A stretch of DNA of 64,000 bases from Streptomyces sp. NBC_01231 (GCA_035999765.1 CP108521.1:2666001-2730000); one strand, 5' to 3'. Shown: positions 16,182 to 25,690, numbered from the stretch's first letter. Notes: a model not told the origin generated them from the sequence alone. Numbers and translations are program-made.

Positions 16182-17669
16182 CTACTTGCCCAGCCGGTTG
16201 GCCGTGTGCACAGCGCGCAGCACCGCCGCCGCCTTGTTGCGGCACTCCTGGTCCTCGGCGACCGGGTCGGAGTCGGCGACGATGCCCGCGCCCGCCTGCA
16301 CGTACGCGGTGCCGTCGCGCAGCAGGGCCGTGCGGATGGCGATGGCGGTGTCGGAGTCGCCGGCGAAGTCCAGATAGCCCACGCAGCCGCCGTACAGGCC
16401 GCGCCGGGAGGGCTCCAGCTCGTCGATGATCTGCATCGCGCGGGGCTTGGGCGCGCCGGAGAGCGTGCCCGCCGGGAAGCAGGCCGTGAGCACGTCGAAG
16501 GCGGTACGGCCCCCGGCGACCTTGCCGGTGACCGTCGAGACGATGTGCATGACGTGCGAGTACCGCTCGACGGACATGAAGTCGACGACCTCGACCGAGC
16601 CCGGCTCGCAGACCCGTCCCAGGTCGTTGCGCCCCAGGTCGACGAGCATGAGGTGCTCGGCGCGCTCCTTGGGGTCGGCGAGCAGTTCGTCGGCGAGGGC
16701 CTGGTCCTCGTGCGGGGTGGCCCCGCGGTGCCGGGTGCCGGCGATGGGGTGGACCATCGCCTGCCCGTCCTCGACCTTCACCAGGGCTTCCGGGCTGGAT
16801 CCGACGATGTCGAAGCCGTCGAGACGAAGCAGGTACATGTACGGCGACGGGTTGGTCGCCCTGAGGACCCGGTAGACGTCCAGCGCGCTCGCGGTGCAGG
16901 GCGTTTCGAAGCGCTGGGAGGGGACGACCTGGAAGGCCTCGCCCGCGCGGATGCGCTCCTTGACGTCCTCGACGGCTTCCTGGAAGTCGGGGCCGCCCCA
17001 CAGGGCCGTGTACTCCGGGAGTTCGGAGGGCGGGAGGACGGCCGGGGGCTGGGCCACCGGGCGCGAGAGGTCGGCCTCCATGGCGTCCAGGCGGGCCACC
17101 GCGTCGTGGTACGCCTCGTCGACACCCGTGGCGAGGTCGTTGTGGTTGATCGCGTTGGCGATCAGCAGGACCGAGCCCTCCCAGTGGTCCATCACGGCCA
17201 GGTCGCTGGTGAGGAGCATGGTCAGCTCCGGCAGCCGCAGGTCGTCCCGCTCGCCGGGGCCGATCTTCTCCAGGCGGCGCACGATGTCGTAGCCGAGGTA
17301 GCCCACCATGCCGCCGGTGAAGGGCGGCAGGCCTTCCTGGTGGGGGGTGTGCAGGGCCTCGATGGTGGCGCGCAGGGCGGCGAGGGGGTCGCCGTCGACG
17401 GGGACGCCGACGGGTGGGGTGCCGAGCCAGTGGGCCTGGCCGTCGCGCGCGGTGAGGGTGGCGGCGCTGCGGACGCCCACGAAGGAGTAGCGGGACCACT
17501 GGAAGGCTGTGCGGCCGTTCTCCGCGGACTCCAGCAGGAACGTGCCGGGGCGCTCGGCGGCGAGCTTGCGGTAGAGCGCGACCGGGGTGTCGCCGTCGGC
17601 GAGGAGCTTGCGGGTGACGGAGATGACCCGGCGGTCGACGGCCAGCTTGCGAAACGTGTCGAGGTCCAT
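16182..17669 (-). CDS. trpE: Anthranilate synthase component I
   Basis: A 495-residue chorismate-utilising enzyme that makes anthranilate with ammonia from a TrpG-type glutaminase, which is not in this window. The feedback-site LLES lies near residue 46 (tryptophan-binding element). The catalytic half contains [22 protein letters not shown] (about residue 315), [22 protein letters not shown] and [23 protein letters not shown] (about 400). [22 protein letters not shown] closes the chorismate-binding domain. It starts 11 bases after the hisI stop, so it is probably cotranscribed with hisI. Confidence 0.96.
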   Translation of the reverse strand: MDLDTFRKLAVDRRVISVTRKLLADGDTPVALYRKLAAERPGTFLLESAENGRTAFQWSRYSFVGVRSAATLTARDGQAHWLGTPPVGVPVDGDPLAALRATIEALHTPHQEGLPPFTGGMVGYLGYDIVRRLEKIGPGERDDLRLPELTMLLTSDLAVMDHWEGSVLLIANAINHNDLATGVDEAYHDAVARLDAMEADLSRPVAQPPAVLPPSELPEYTALWGGPDFQEAVEDVKERIRAGEAFQVVPSQRFETPCTASALDVYRVLRATNPSPYMYLLRLDGFDIVGSSPEALVKVEDGQAMVHPIAGTRHRGATPHEDQALADELLADPKERAEHLMLVDLGRNDLGRVCEPGSVEVVDFMSVERYSHVMHIVSTVTGKVAGGRTAFDVLTACFPAGTLSGAPKPRAMQIIDELEPSRRGLYGGCVGYLDFAGDSDTAIAIRTALLRDGTAYVQAGAGIVADSDPVAEDQECRNKAAAVLRAVHTANRLGK

Positions 17670-17680
17670 GGCGGCTGACC

Positions 17681-18082
17681 TTACTGAGCCGACGACGGCG
17701 CGTCGGAATCGGCGCCCTCGACGGCCTTGAGGACGTCCTCGTCGAAGCAGGTGCGGGCGCCGGTGTGGCAGGCGGCGCCCACCTGGTCGACCTTGACCAG
17801 CACGGTGTCGGCGTCGCAGTCGAGGGCGACGGACTTGACCCATTGGAAGTGGCCGGAGGTGTCGCCCTTGACCCAGTACTCCCGGCGGCTGCGGGACCAG
17901 TAGGTGCAGCGGCCGGTGGTGAGGGTGCGGTGCAACGCCTCGTCGTCCATCCAGCCGAGCATCAGCACCTCTCCGGTGTCGTACTGCTGGGCGATGGCGG
18001 GCAGGAGGCCGTCGGCGCTGCGCTTGAGGCGCGCGGCGATCTCGGGGGCAAGGCTGCTGCTGGGCGCGGGCGTGCAGGTCAT
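17681..18082 (-). CDS. hisI: Phosphoribosyl-AMP cyclohydrolase
   Basis: A 133-residue Zn/Mg enzyme performing the third step of histidine synthesis, opening the purine ring of [22 protein letters not shown] and [18 protein letters not shown] are family blocks; the metal-binding residues lie in [13 protein letters not shown] and the Cys/His set in [10 protein letters not shown]. There is no fused HisE domain. It is separated from the main his operon by four genes. The start [10 protein letters not shown] (18082) was preferred over 18091, but neither has a strong ribosome-binding site. It is transcribed away from the gene at 18166. Confidence 0.94.
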   Translation of the reverse strand: MTCTPAPSSSLAPEIAARLKRSADGLLPAIAQQYDTGEVLMLGWMDDEALHRTLTTGRCTYWSRSRREYWVKGDTSGHFQWVKSVALDCDADTVLVKVDQVGAACHTGARTCFDEDVLKAVEGADSDAPSSAQ

Positions 18083-18153
18083 GGTGGCCATTGTGCCGCG
18101 CGCCACTGACAGTGACGGTGGGGCGTCCACTGGGCGGACCCGGTGGGCGGTCG

Positions 18154-18159
18154 TAGGCT
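18154..18159 (+). promoter_or_regulatory. TAGGCT -10 element, likely leaderless promoter
   Basis: TAGGCT ends seven bases before the ATG at 18166, so transcription would begin at or next to the start codon. There is no ribosome-binding sequence. No good -35 is seen. An identical TAGGCT precedes the LON-domain gene. Confidence 0.5.
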
Positions 18160-18165
18160 GACACC

Positions 18166-18801
18166 ATGTCCACTTTCGCCAAGCGTGAACGGCTCCTGCT
18201 CGCCGACCTCTTGGAAACCGCGGGTCCCGAGGCCCCGACCCTCTGCGAGGGCTGGCAGACCCGGGATCTGGCCGCGCACGTGGTGGTGCGCGAGCGCCGC
18301 CCGGACGCCGCCGGCGGGATCCTGATCAAACAGCTCGCGTCCCGCCTGGACAAGGTGATGGAGGAGTTCGCCGCCAAGCCGTACGAGGAACTGATCCAGC
18401 TGATCCGGACCGGCCCGCCGCGTTTCTCGCCCTTCCAGCTCAAGCAGCTGGACGAGGCGTCCAACACGATCGAGTACTACGTCCACACCGAGGACGTCCG
18501 CCGGGCCCAGCCGGACTGGACGCCGCGCGAGCTCGACCCGGTCTTCCAGGACGCCCTGTGGTCGCGTCTGGAGCGGACCGCCCGTCTGATGGGCCGCGGC
18601 GTCCCGACCGGCCTGGTCCTGCGGCGCGCGGACGGTCGTACGGCGGTCGCCAACCGGGGCACTCCGGTCGTGACGGCGACCGGGGAGCCGTCGGAGCTGC
18701 TGCTGTTCCTGTACGGCCGGCACGACGCCGCCAAGGTGGAGCTGGACGGGGAGAAGGACGCGATCACCAAGCTGCACGGCGGAAAGCAACTCGGGATCTG
18801 A
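18166..18801 (+). CDS. TIGR03085-type putative metal-binding protein (DinB/MDMPI-like)
   Basis: A 211-residue soluble protein. The N-terminal [47 protein letters not shown] matches the mycothiol-dependent maleylpyruvate isomerase/DinB-like four-helix bundle, in which a His (here in LAAHVVVRE, about residue 38) is a metal ligand. [12 protein letters not shown] (about residues 106-117) carries the second His/Glu set. Proteins of this actinobacterial subfamily may use mycothiol, but none of this subfamily has a known function that I can cite. It appears to be leaderless and is followed at 12 bases by the VOC gene. Confidence 0.8.
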   Translation: MSTFAKRERLLLADLLETAGPEAPTLCEGWQTRDLAAHVVVRERRPDAAGGILIKQLASRLDKVMEEFAAKPYEELIQLIRTGPPRFSPFQLKQLDEASNTIEYYVHTEDVRRAQPDWTPRELDPVFQDALWSRLERTARLMGRGVPTGLVLRRADGRTAVANRGTPVVTATGEPSELLLFLYGRHDAAKVELDGEKDAITKLHGGKQLGI

Positions 18802-18812
18802 GGGGGCCGGTC

Positions 18813-19211
18813 ATGATCAAGGTCGCGATGACGAGCGTGTACGTCGACGACGTCTCCAAGGCCCACGCCTTCTACACGGAGGTCCTTGGCTTCGAGACCC
18901 GCGTCCACATGGACCTCGGTGGCGGCACGCTGTTCGTCACGGTGGGCGCCCCTGAGGGGGCCCAGCAGGACCTTCAGCTGCTGCTGGAGCCCGGCCAGGG
19001 GCCCATCGCCGACCCGTACCGCAAGGCGGTCCGCGAGGCGGGCCTGCCCTGCATCGTGTTCTCCGTCGACGACATCGAGGCGGAGTACGAGCGGCTGCGG
19101 AAGCTGGGGGTCGAGTTCGTGCAGGGCCCGCAGGAGCAGGGGCCGGTGATCATGGCCGTGCTCGACGACACGGTGGGGAATCTGGTGCAGTTGGCGCAGC
19201 CGAAGGGCTGA
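18813..19211 (+). CDS. VOC (glyoxalase/bleomycin-resistance) superfamily protein
   Basis: A 132-residue single-domain protein beginning MIKVAMTSVYVDDVSKAHAFYTEVLGF, the first beta-alpha-beta unit of the vicinal oxygen chelate fold. The second unit is VFSVDDIEAEYERLRKLGVEF, and the end, DDTVGNLVQLAQP, gives the terminal strand. AGGGGG at 18801 provides a ribosome-binding site. Members include lyases, dioxygenases and drug-binding proteins. It probably dimerises; substrate unknown. It ends only six bases from the convergent MFS gene. Confidence 0.88.
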   Translation: MIKVAMTSVYVDDVSKAHAFYTEVLGFETRVHMDLGGGTLFVTVGAPEGAQQDLQLLLEPGQGPIADPYRKAVREAGLPCIVFSVDDIEAEYERLRKLGVEFVQGPQEQGPVIMAVLDDTVGNLVQLAQPKG

Positions 19212-19217
19212 CGAGGG

Positions 19218-20465
19218 TCAGCGGGGCAGTTCGGCGCGGCGCAGGTCGCCGACGCACAGCGCGACCACGCCGCCCAGCCCGCACACCCCGGCGCTGACGA
19301 CGAACACGGGGCCGGTGCCCCACGCCCCGATCGCCGCGGCGGACACGGGCATGCTCAGCGGGGCCAGACCGAGGCTGACGAGGCTGGAGACGGCGGTGAC
19401 CCGGCCGAGGAAGGCGGGGTCGGCCTGGGTCTGCAGCAGGGCGTTGCACATGGCGCCGCTGAGCCCGGCGAGCAGCCCGATGAGCAGGGCCGTGCCGACG
19501 GCCGCGACGACGCCGGGCACGTAGGCGAGAGCTCCGATGGCGACGGAGCCCGCCAAGATGGCGTGACCGGCGATCTGTCCGGCGTGCGGCAGCCGTCCCC
19601 GCACGGTCAGCAGGAGCGAGACGGCCCCCGCACCGACACCGAACCCCGCGAGCACCCAGCCCATCCCGGCGGCACCCCAGCCGCGCTCGTCGGCCAGCAG
19701 GGTCAGGCCCACGTTGAGCGGTGCGACGAAGCCGAGGTCGCCGAGGGCGATGGCGAGCGTCAGCGGGGCGAGGACGCGATGGCGGCGGATGTAGCGGAGG
19801 CCGACCACCAGGTCGCTCCACGCGGTGGTGGCGGATGACACGGTGGCGTCCTGGGGCAGCTCCCTGACCCTTACGGAGATCAGCAGCGGCACCGACACGG
19901 CGATCAGCAGCCCGGCGAGCCCGAACGCGGCCCCAGCACCCCCGAGCACCACGCCGAGACCGCCGAGCGGGGCGCCGACGATCACGGCGAACCGGTACGC
20001 CAGGCCCCGCATCCCCTGCACCCGGGCGAGCTGTCCCTTGCCGGTGATACGCGCGGGCAGCGCGCCCACGGCCGGCACGAACACGGCGTCGACAGTGCCG
20101 AAGACCAGGGCGAGCACGGCCAGCGGCCACAGTCCCGGGCCGGTGAGGAACAGCAGCGCCGTCACCGCGAGGACGGCCGCGCAGCGGGCGGCGTCGCTGC
20201 CGATGACGACCCGGCGCGGACCGAAGCGGTCGGCGATCACGCCTCCGCCCAACATCAGTACGGCGCGTGGCAGTGCGCTGACCGACATCACCAGTCCGGC
20301 CTGCGCGGGCGTGCCCGCCTGTACGGCGGCCCAGGACAGGGCGATGTAGTAGACGCCGTCGCCGGCCATCGACGAGGCGTACGCGCCCAGCCACCGCAGG
20401 ACGTTGGGGTCGCGATGGGCAGGTCTGTCACCCAGGCCGACGGGGGACGCGGACGTGGCGGTCAC
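19218..20465 (-). CDS. MFS family exporter
   Basis: A 415-residue integral membrane protein with about twelve hydrophobic helices. GGGVIADRFGPRRVVIGSDAARC (about residues 65-87) is the loop 2-3 motif A of major facilitator exporters, and a related pattern recurs in the second half. The N-terminal 30 residues are cytoplasmic. The GTG at 20465 follows GAGGAC. The gene lies 14 bases downstream of an ArsR-type regulator on the same strand, a layout typical of self-regulated drug or metabolite exporters. Substrate unknown. Confidence 0.88.
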   Translation of the reverse strand: MTATSASPVGLGDRPAHRDPNVLRWLGAYASSMAGDGVYYIALSWAAVQAGTPAQAGLVMSVSALPRAVLMLGGGVIADRFGPRRVVIGSDAARCAAVLAVTALLFLTGPGLWPLAVLALVFGTVDAVFVPAVGALPARITGKGQLARVQGMRGLAYRFAVIVGAPLGGLGVVLGGAGAAFGLAGLLIAVSVPLLISVRVRELPQDATVSSATTAWSDLVVGLRYIRRHRVLAPLTLAIALGDLGFVAPLNVGLTLLADERGWGAAGMGWVLAGFGVGAGAVSLLLTVRGRLPHAGQIAGHAILAGSVAIGALAYVPGVVAAVGTALLIGLLAGLSGAMCNALLQTQADPAFLGRVTAVSSLVSLGLAPLSMPVSAAAIGAWGTGPVFVVSAGVCGLGGVVALCVGDLRRAELPR

Positions 20466-20479
20466 AGCGGAGCGTCCTC

Positions 20480-21061
20480 TCAGGTGCGGAACGGGAAGCC
20501 GTACGTGTGCACCGCGACGTTCTCGCGGCCCTCGGTGTCGTCGGCGGCACGGCCGCGTTCCTCGTACCTGCGGACGAGGGCGTACATCTCCTTCGACAGC
20601 TCGGCCAGTTCGTCCGGCGTGAGCCTGAGCAGCCACTCGGCGGAGTCGGAGGCCGTCGTCCACGCGTCGCTCCAGTGGGCGCGTTCGTCGAGGTAGCGAC
20701 GGTACATGTCGGCTCGCTGCTCGAAGAAGAGCCTGCTGGCCGCGGTGTGGGCGGCGGCCTTCTCGGGGGCGTCGCGGAAGTCCTGGTCGCGGATGCTCAC
20801 CCCGTCCGAGGCGGGCTCCCACCACCGCTCCCGGCCGTCCGCGCTCTGCGCCTCGGTCTCCTCGATGAGGCCGTGCTCGGCCAGCTTCCGCAGGTGGTAG
20901 CTGACCAGTGAGACGGCCTCGTCCACCTGGTCGGCGAGCTGCGAGGCGGTCGCCGAGCGCGCGATGATCAGCTGTCGGTAGAGCTGCGCCCGCAGTGGGT
21001 GCGCGAGCGCCTTCAGTGTTCCCACGTCGGTGATCCGGCGGTCTCTCTCCTTGCCTGCCAT
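20480..21061 (-). CDS. ArsR-family winged-helix regulator
   Basis: A 193-residue protein. Residues 1-85 form a winged helix: LKALAHPLRAQLYRQLIIARSATASQLADQVDEAVSLVSYHLRKLAEHGLIEE is the classical ArsR helix-turn-helix and wing. The remaining 100 residues are alpha-helical, with many aromatic residues, as in the helix-turn-helix domain 20 group. There is no CxC metal site, so it is more likely to sense an organic ligand or act constitutively. The ATG at 21061 was chosen over an upstream one at 21094. It precedes the MFS gene and an inverted repeat lies at 21088-21111. Confidence 0.88.
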   Translation of the reverse strand: MAGKERDRRITDVGTLKALAHPLRAQLYRQLIIARSATASQLADQVDEAVSLVSYHLRKLAEHGLIEETEAQSADGRERWWEPASDGVSIRDQDFRDAPEKAAAHTAASRLFFEQRADMYRRYLDERAHWSDAWTTASDSAEWLLRLTPDELAELSKEMYALVRRYEERGRAADDTEGRENVAVHTYGFPFRT

Positions 21062-21087
21062 GCACCCACCGTAGACAGGAAAGGAAA

Positions 21088-21111
21088 GTTGCACAATCTT
21101 TTTTGCGCAAC
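21088..21111. promoter_or_regulatory. Inverted repeat, candidate operator of the ArsR regulator
   Basis: GTTGCACAA (21088-21096) and TTGCGCAAC (21103-21111) form an inverted repeat matching at 8 of 9 positions, with a six-base spacer. Each arm also contains a smaller palindrome (TTGCACAA-like and TTGCGCAA). It lies in an unusually A/T-rich patch 27-50 bases before the regulator start, the expected place for an autoregulatory ArsR operator. Confidence 0.55.
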
Positions 21112-21123
21112 CTATCTTTTGTA

Positions 21124-21152
21124 AACCCCGGCCACCCTCAGCGACCGGGGTT
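21124..21152 (-). terminator. Terminator of the his operon
   Basis: AACCCCGG (21124-21131) pairs with CCGGGGTT (21145-21152) across a 13-base loop. It lies 34 bases downstream of the hisF stop on the minus strand, upstream of the ArsR promoter patch. Confidence 0.55.
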
Positions 21153-21185
21153 CACCTCAAAGCCGACGGCGTCAGCCGGCGGGCG

Positions 21186-21941
21186 TCACCTCACCGGATG
21201 CCCCGACTCCCGCAGCACGTCCTTGACCTGCCCGATCCGCAGATCGCCGAAGTGGAACACGGACGCCGCGAGCACCGCGTCCGCGCCCGCCGCGACGGCC
21301 GGCGGGAAGTCCGCCGCCTTGCCCGCGCCGCCGGAGGCGATCACCGGGACCGTCACATGCTTGCGGACGGCGGCGATCATCTCCAGGTCGTAGCCGTCCT
21401 TGGTGCCGTCCGCGTCCATCGAGTTGAGCAGGATCTCCCCGGCGCCCAGCTCGGCGGCCCGGTGGGCCCACTCGACGGCGTCGATGCCGGTGCCCTTGCG
21501 GCCGCCGTGGGTGGTGACCTCGAAGGAGCCCGACCCGGTACGGCGCGCGTCCACCGACAGCACCAGCACCTGCCGGCCGAAGCGCTCGGCGATCTCGCGG
21601 ATGAGATCGGGACGGGCGATCGCGGCCGTGTTGACGCCCACCTTGTCGGCGCCCGCCCTCAGCAGCTTGTCCACGTCCTCGGCGGTCCGGACACCGCCGC
21701 CGACCGTCAGCGGGATGAACACCTGCTCGGCGGTACGGCGCACCACGTCGTACGTCGTCTCACGGTTGCCCGAGGAGGCGGTGATGTCCAGGAACGTCAG
21801 CTCGTCGGCACCCTCGCTGTCGTACACCCTGGCCATCTCTACGGGGTCGCCCGCGTCGCGCAGGTTCTGGAAGTTCACGCCCTTGACGACCCGTCCGTTG
21901 TCCACGTCCAGGCAGGGGATCACTCGTACCGCAAGGGTCAT
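21186..21941 (-). CDS. hisF: Imidazole glycerol phosphate synthase cyclase subunit
   Basis: A 251-residue TIM barrel that, with HisH, converts PRFAR to imidazole glycerol phosphate and [23 protein letters not shown] contains the catalytic Asp (residue 11) and Lys; LTVGGGVRT and the second catalytic Asp in [20 protein letters not shown] (about residue 130) follow, with [13 protein letters not shown] near the C-terminal phosphate site. The ATG overlaps the stop of the RidA-like gene (ATGA). It is the last gene of the operon. Confidence 0.96.
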   Translation of the reverse strand: MTLAVRVIPCLDVDNGRVVKGVNFQNLRDAGDPVEMARVYDSEGADELTFLDITASSGNRETTYDVVRRTAEQVFIPLTVGGGVRTAEDVDKLLRAGADKVGVNTAAIARPDLIREIAERFGRQVLVLSVDARRTGSGSFEVTTHGGRKGTGIDAVEWAHRAAELGAGEILLNSMDADGTKDGYDLEMIAAVRKHVTVPVIASGGAGKAADFPPAVAAGADAVLAASVFHFGDLRIGQVKDVLRESGHPVR

Positions 21942-22336
21942 GCCGCGCCCTCTCCTCGGAACGCCTCCACCTCGACCTCGACGACCAGGCTGGGGTCCAC
22001 GAAGCCGGAGACGATGATCATGGACGCGGCCGGTCGGACGGCGTCGAACAGCTCCTTGTGCGCCCGGCCGACGTCGTCCACGTCCCGGGCGTGGGTGAGG
22101 TACAAGCGCGTGCGCACGACGTCCTCGCGGCCGAGCCCCAGTTGCCCGAGCGCCGCGAACGCGACGTTGAAGGCGTTGACCGTCTGCTCGTACGGACCAC
22201 CGCCGGCGATCTCGCCGTCCACGATCGAGGTGCAGCCGGAGACCAGCACCAGGCCGTTGGGCAGTTCCACCGCGCGGGAGTACCCGAAGGTCTCCTCCCA
22301 GGGCGCTCCGGTGGCAACGCGTCGCAGCTCGCTCAC
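21938..22336 (-). CDS. RidA family protein
   Basis: A 132-residue protein of the RidA/YjgF/UK114 fold, starting at a GTG that overlaps the priA stop. [20 protein letters not shown] is the family's N-terminal strand pair. [21 protein letters not shown] (with the conserved Arg that binds the carboxylate in RidA) and a C-terminal [12 protein letters not shown] segment (in canonical RidA, P-x-R-x-x-V-x-V) follow. RidA hydrolyses reactive enamine/imine intermediates released by PLP enzymes. Its insertion between priA and hisF, coupled on both sides, suggests a role linked to amino acid synthesis. Confidence 0.88.
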   Translation of the reverse strand: MSELRRVATGAPWEETFGYSRAVELPNGLVLVSGCTSIVDGEIAGGGPYEQTVNAFNVAFAALGQLGLGREDVVRTRLYLTHARDVDDVGRAHKELFDAVRPAASMIIVSGFVDPSLVVEVEVEAFRGEGAA

Positions 22337-23082
22337 TGGGCCACCGCCTCCAAGGCCTCTTCGAGGGTGAACGCCTTCGCGTACAGGGCCTTCCCGACGA
22401 TGGCACCCTCGACACCGAGGGGCACCAGCTCGGCGATGGCCCGCAGGTCCTCCAGCGACGACACGCCACCGGAGGCGACGACCGGCCGGTCCGTCGCCGC
22501 GCACACGTTCTTCAGCAGCTCCAGGTTCGGGCCCTGCAACGTGCCGTCCTTCGCGATGTCGGTCACCACGTATCGCGCGCAGCCCTCCTTGTCGAGCCGC
22601 TCCAGCGTCTCGTAGAGGTCGCCTCCGTCGCGGGTCCAGCCGCGCCCGCGCAGGGTCGTCCCCCGTACGTCGAGACCGACCGCGATCTGGTCGCCGTGCT
22701 CGGCGATGATCTTGGCGACCCACTGGGGCGTCTCCAGGGCGGCGGTGCCGAGATTGACCCGGGCGCAGCCGGTGGCCAGGGCGGCGGCCAGCGTCGCGTC
22801 GTCGCGGATGCCGCCGGACAGCTCCACCTTGACGTGCAGGTCCTTCATGCGCTCGGCGACCTCGCCGATCAGGGCGCGGTTGTCACCGGTGCCGAACGCG
22901 GCGTCCAGGTCGACCAGGTGCAGCCACTCGGCGCCCGAGCGCTGCCAGGCCAGGGCGGCCTCCAGCGGGGAGCCGTACGAGGTCTCCGAGCCGGACTCGC
23001 CGTGCACGAGCCGGACGGCCTGGCCGTCACGGACATCCACGGCGGGGAGGAGTTCGAGCCGTCCTGAGGGGGTGGAAGACAT
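22333..23082 (-). CDS. priA: Phosphoribosyl isomerase A (dual HisA/TrpF)
   Basis: A 249-residue TIM barrel in the HisA position. [24 protein letters not shown] holds the general-base Asp (near residue 16), [12 protein letters not shown] the phosphate loop, and [19 protein letters not shown] the second catalytic Asp. In Streptomyces and Mycobacterium the HisA homologue is PriA, which isomerises both ProFAR (histidine) and PRA (tryptophan). The trp genes of this window include no trpF, which agrees. Its stop overlaps the RidA-like start. Confidence 0.95.
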   Translation of the reverse strand: MSSTPSGRLELLPAVDVRDGQAVRLVHGESGSETSYGSPLEAALAWQRSGAEWLHLVDLDAAFGTGDNRALIGEVAERMKDLHVKVELSGGIRDDATLAAALATGCARVNLGTAALETPQWVAKIIAEHGDQIAVGLDVRGTTLRGRGWTRDGGDLYETLERLDKEGCARYVVTDIAKDGTLQGPNLELLKNVCAATDRPVVASGGVSSLEDLRAIAELVPLGVEGAIVGKALYAKAFTLEEALEAVAQ

Positions 23083-23738
23083 CAGAGGGTTCCGATCCAG
23101 TTGTTCAGCAGCTGCGCTCCGGCGTCGCCGGACTTCTCGGGGTGGAACTGGGTGGCCCACAGGGCGCCGTTCTCCACGGCGGCCACGAACGGCTTGCCGT
23201 GCGTCGCCCAGGTCACCAGCGGGGCGCGCATCGCCGGGTTCGCGACCTCCAGGCTCCAGTCGTGCACGGCGTAGGAGTGCACGAAATAGAAGCGCGCGTC
23301 CGCGTCCAGGCCCGCGAACAGCTCGGAGCCGTCCGGCACGTCCACGGTGTTCCAGCCCATGTGGGGCACGATGTCGGCCTCCAGCGGCGCGACCGAGCCG
23401 GGCCACTCGTCCATGCCCTCGGTCTCCACTCCGTGCTCGATGCCGCGCGCGAACAGGATCTGCATGCCGACGCAGATGCCCATGACCGGACGGCCGCCGG
23501 ACAGGCGACGGTCGATGATCCAGTCCCCGCGGGCCTCCTTCAGGCCCTTCATGCACGCGGCGAAGGCACCGACACCCGGCACCAGCAGGCCGTCCGCGTT
23601 CATGGCCCTGTCGAAGTCACGCGTGATCTCGACGTCGGCCCCCGCGCGCGCGAGGGCACGCTCGGCGGAACGGACGTTGCCGAAGCCATAGTCGAAGACG
23701 ACGACCTGCCGCCTCCTCGCGGGGCTGCTCAACTCCAC
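23082..23738 (-). CDS. hisH: Imidazole glycerol phosphate synthase glutaminase subunit
   Basis: A 218-residue class I amidotransferase that supplies ammonia to His[19 protein letters not shown] starts the fold. The nucleophile Cys lies in [13 protein letters not shown] (about residue 97), and the His-Glu pair in [12 protein letters not shown] near the C-terminus. The GTG start at 23738 (MELSS) is immediately preceded by GGAGGT, which is too close for normal spacing; it lies inside the end of the upstream small gene, so initiation is probably coupled. A TTG six bases later is an alternative. Its last base is shared with the priA start codon. Confidence 0.94.
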   Translation of the reverse strand: MELSSPARRRQVVVFDYGFGNVRSAERALARAGADVEITRDFDRAMNADGLLVPGVGAFAACMKGLKEARGDWIIDRRLSGGRPVMGICVGMQILFARGIEHGVETEGMDEWPGSVAPLEADIVPHMGWNTVDVPDGSELFAGLDADARFYFVHSYAVHDWSLEVANPAMRAPLVTWATHGKPFVAAVENGALWATQFHPEKSGDAGAQLLNNWIGTL

Positions 23739-23893
23739 ACCTCCAGCCTCATGACACCGGCGACGAGGCACATCGCGGCACCGATGGAGACCAGCACGAT
23801 GAGGTTCCTCGGCATCTTCTGCTTGACGAAGGAGTAGACGCCGCCGAGGAGGAAGAGCCCGAAGACGATCAGGATGGTGGACAACCCGTTCAC
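23729..23893 (-). CDS. Small two-helix membrane protein in the his operon
   Basis: A 54-residue protein starting at a GTG, with GGAGGGG at good spacing. It has two hydrophobic segments ([19 protein letters not shown], residues 4-22, and [17 protein letters not shown], residues 31-47) separated by the basic KQKMPRN. Its last 10 bases overlap the hisH start. The frame is open, well initiated and GC3-rich. I recall a small membrane protein between hisB and hisH in other Streptomyces. No known function. Confidence 0.8.
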   Translation of the reverse strand: MNGLSTILIVFGLFLLGGVYSFVKQKMPRNLIVLVSIGAAMCLVAGVMRLEVWS

Positions 23894-23981
23894 AGTGCCC
23901 CTCCGTTCGCTTCTCCGCCCGCGCGGCGCAGAGGTGCGGCCATCGTCCTCGTCCGCGGCCCGGCGGCCGCGCGTGCGTCGC

Positions 23982-24575
23982 TCACAGCGCCCCCTTCGTG
24001 GAGGGGAGGATGCCGGCCGCGCGCGGGTCGCGCTCGGAGGCGTACCTGAGGGCCCGGGCGAGCGCCTTGAACTGGCACTCCACGATGTGGTGCGCGTTGC
24101 GTCCGTAGGGCACGTGGACGTGCAGCGCGATCTGGGCCTGGGCGACGAACGACTCCAGGATGTGCCGGGTCATCGTCGTGTCGTACTCGCCGATCATCGG
24201 CGCCATCTTCTCGGGCTCGGTGTGCACGAGGTAGGGGCGGCCCGACAGGTCGACGGTGACCTGGGCGAGGGACTCGTCCAGCGGGACCGTGCAGTTGCCG
24301 AAGCGGTAGATGCCCACCTTGTCGCCGAGCGCCTGCTTGAAGGCGGCGCCCAGCGCGAGGGCGGTGTCCTCGATGGTGTGGTGGGAGTCGATGTGCAGGT
24401 CGCCCTCGGTCTTCACGGTCAGGTCGAACAGACCGTGCCGGCCCAGCTGGTCGAGCATGTGGTCGTAGAAGCCCACGCCCGTCGACACCTCGACCTTGCC
24501 GGAACCGTCGAGATCGATCTCGACGAGGACCGAGGTCTCCTTCGTCACTCGTTCAACGCGGCCTACGCGGCTCAT
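23982..24575 (-). CDS. hisB: Imidazoleglycerol-phosphate dehydratase
   Basis: A 197-residue monofunctional HisB (no phosphatase domain), which dehydrates IGP to imidazole acetol phosphate in a Mn-bound 24-mer. [14 protein letters not shown] (residues 35-48) and [14 protein letters not shown] (68-81) contain the first set of metal ligands, and the second half repeats them in [13 protein letters not shown] and [18 protein letters not shown]. It starts in an ATGA overlap with hisC. The phosphatase (HisN) is not in the window. Confidence 0.97.
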   Translation of the reverse strand: MSRVGRVERVTKETSVLVEIDLDGSGKVEVSTGVGFYDHMLDQLGRHGLFDLTVKTEGDLHIDSHHTIEDTALALGAAFKQALGDKVGIYRFGNCTVPLDESLAQVTVDLSGRPYLVHTEPEKMAPMIGEYDTTMTRHILESFVAQAQIALHVHVPYGRNAHHIVECQFKALARALRYASERDPRAAGILPSTKGAL

Positions 24576-25690
24576 GCGCTCTCCTTCTTCAACTCACGGA
24601 CCGCGTCGAGGAACGCGTCGTTCTCATCGGGGGTTCCCGCGGACACCCGCAGCCAGCCGGGCACGCCGTTGTCCCGGACCAGGACGCCCCGGTCGAGGAT
24701 CTTCCGCCACATCACATGCGCGTCGTCGAACCGTCCGAACTGCACGAAGTTGGCGTCCGACGCGGTGACCTCGTAGCCGATCGCCCGCAGTTCGGCGACC
24801 AGCCGGTCCCGCTCGGCCTTCAGCTGCTCGACGTACCCGAGCAGGGTGTCGGTGTGCTCCAGGGCGGCCAGGGCGGTCGCCTGAGTGATCGCCGACAGGT
24901 GGTAGGGCAGCCGTACGAGCTGGACGGCGTCCACGACCGCCGGGTGCGCGGCGAGATAGCCGAGGCGCAGGCCGGCCGCTCCGAACGCCTTGGACATCGT
25001 CCGCGACACGACCAGATTCGGCCGGCCCTCGATCAGCGGCAGCAGCGAGTCGCCGTGGCTGAACTCGATGTACGCCTCGTCGACCACGACGATCGCCCCG
25101 GCAGTCGCGGCCTTCGCCGCCTGCGCGGCCTCGTACAGCGCGAGGACCGTCTCCGGCGGGACCGCGGTGCCGGTGGGGTTGTTGGGGGTGGTGACGAAGA
25201 CGACGTCGGGCTGGTTCTCGGTGATGGCCTTCTCGGCGGCGGCGAGGTCGATCGTGAAGTCGTCGTTGCGGGGCCCGGAGATCCAGCCGGTGCCCGTGCC
25301 GCGCGCGATCAGGCCGTGCATCGAGTACGACGGCTCGAAGCCGATCGCCGTACGGCCCGGTCCGCCGAAGGTCTGCAACAGCTGTTGGATGACCTCGTTG
25401 GAACCGTTGGCCGCCCAGACGTCGGCCAGGCCGACCTCGTGACCTGCCGTGTCCGTGAGGTACTTGGCGAGCTGCGTGCGCAGCTCGACCGCGTCCCGGT
25501 CCGGGTAGCGGTTGAGGTTCCTCGCCGCCGCGCGCACCCGCTCGGCGATCCGCTCGACCAGCGGCTCGGGCAGCGGGTAGGGGTTCTCGTTGGTGTTCAG
25601 CCGTACCGGGACGTCCAACTGGGGCGCCCCATAAGGGGTCTTGCCGCGCAGCTCGTCCCGTACGGGGAGATCATCGATTCCGAAGCTCAC
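24572..25690 (-). CDS. hisC: Histidinol-phosphate aminotransferase
   Basis: A 372-residue fold-type I PLP aminotransferase. [16 protein letters not shown] is the typical HisC start, [19 protein letters not shown] the PLP phosphate-cup region, [11 protein letters not shown] the substrate loop, [10 protein letters not shown] the PLP-N1 Asp, and [17 protein letters not shown] contains the Schiff-base Lys (about residue 237). [17 protein letters not shown] holds the carboxylate-binding Arg. The GTG start overlaps the hisD stop. Coupling on both ends indicates one polycistron. Confidence 0.96.
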   Translation of the reverse strand: MSFGIDDLPVRDELRGKTPYGAPQLDVPVRLNTNENPYPLPEPLVERIAERVRAAARNLNRYPDRDAVELRTQLAKYLTDTAGHEVGLADVWAANGSNEVIQQLLQTFGGPGRTAIGFEPSYSMHGLIARGTGTGWISGPRNDDFTIDLAAAEKAITENQPDVVFVTTPNNPTGTAVPPETVLALYEAAQAAKAATAGAIVVVDEAYIEFSHGDSLLPLIEGRPNLVVSRTMSKAFGAAGLRLGYLAAHPAVVDAVQLVRLPYHLSAITQATALAALEHTDTLLGYVEQLKAERDRLVAELRAIGYEVTASDANFVQFGRFDDAHVMWRKILDRGVLVRDNGVPGWLRVSAGTPDENDAFLDAVRELKKESA

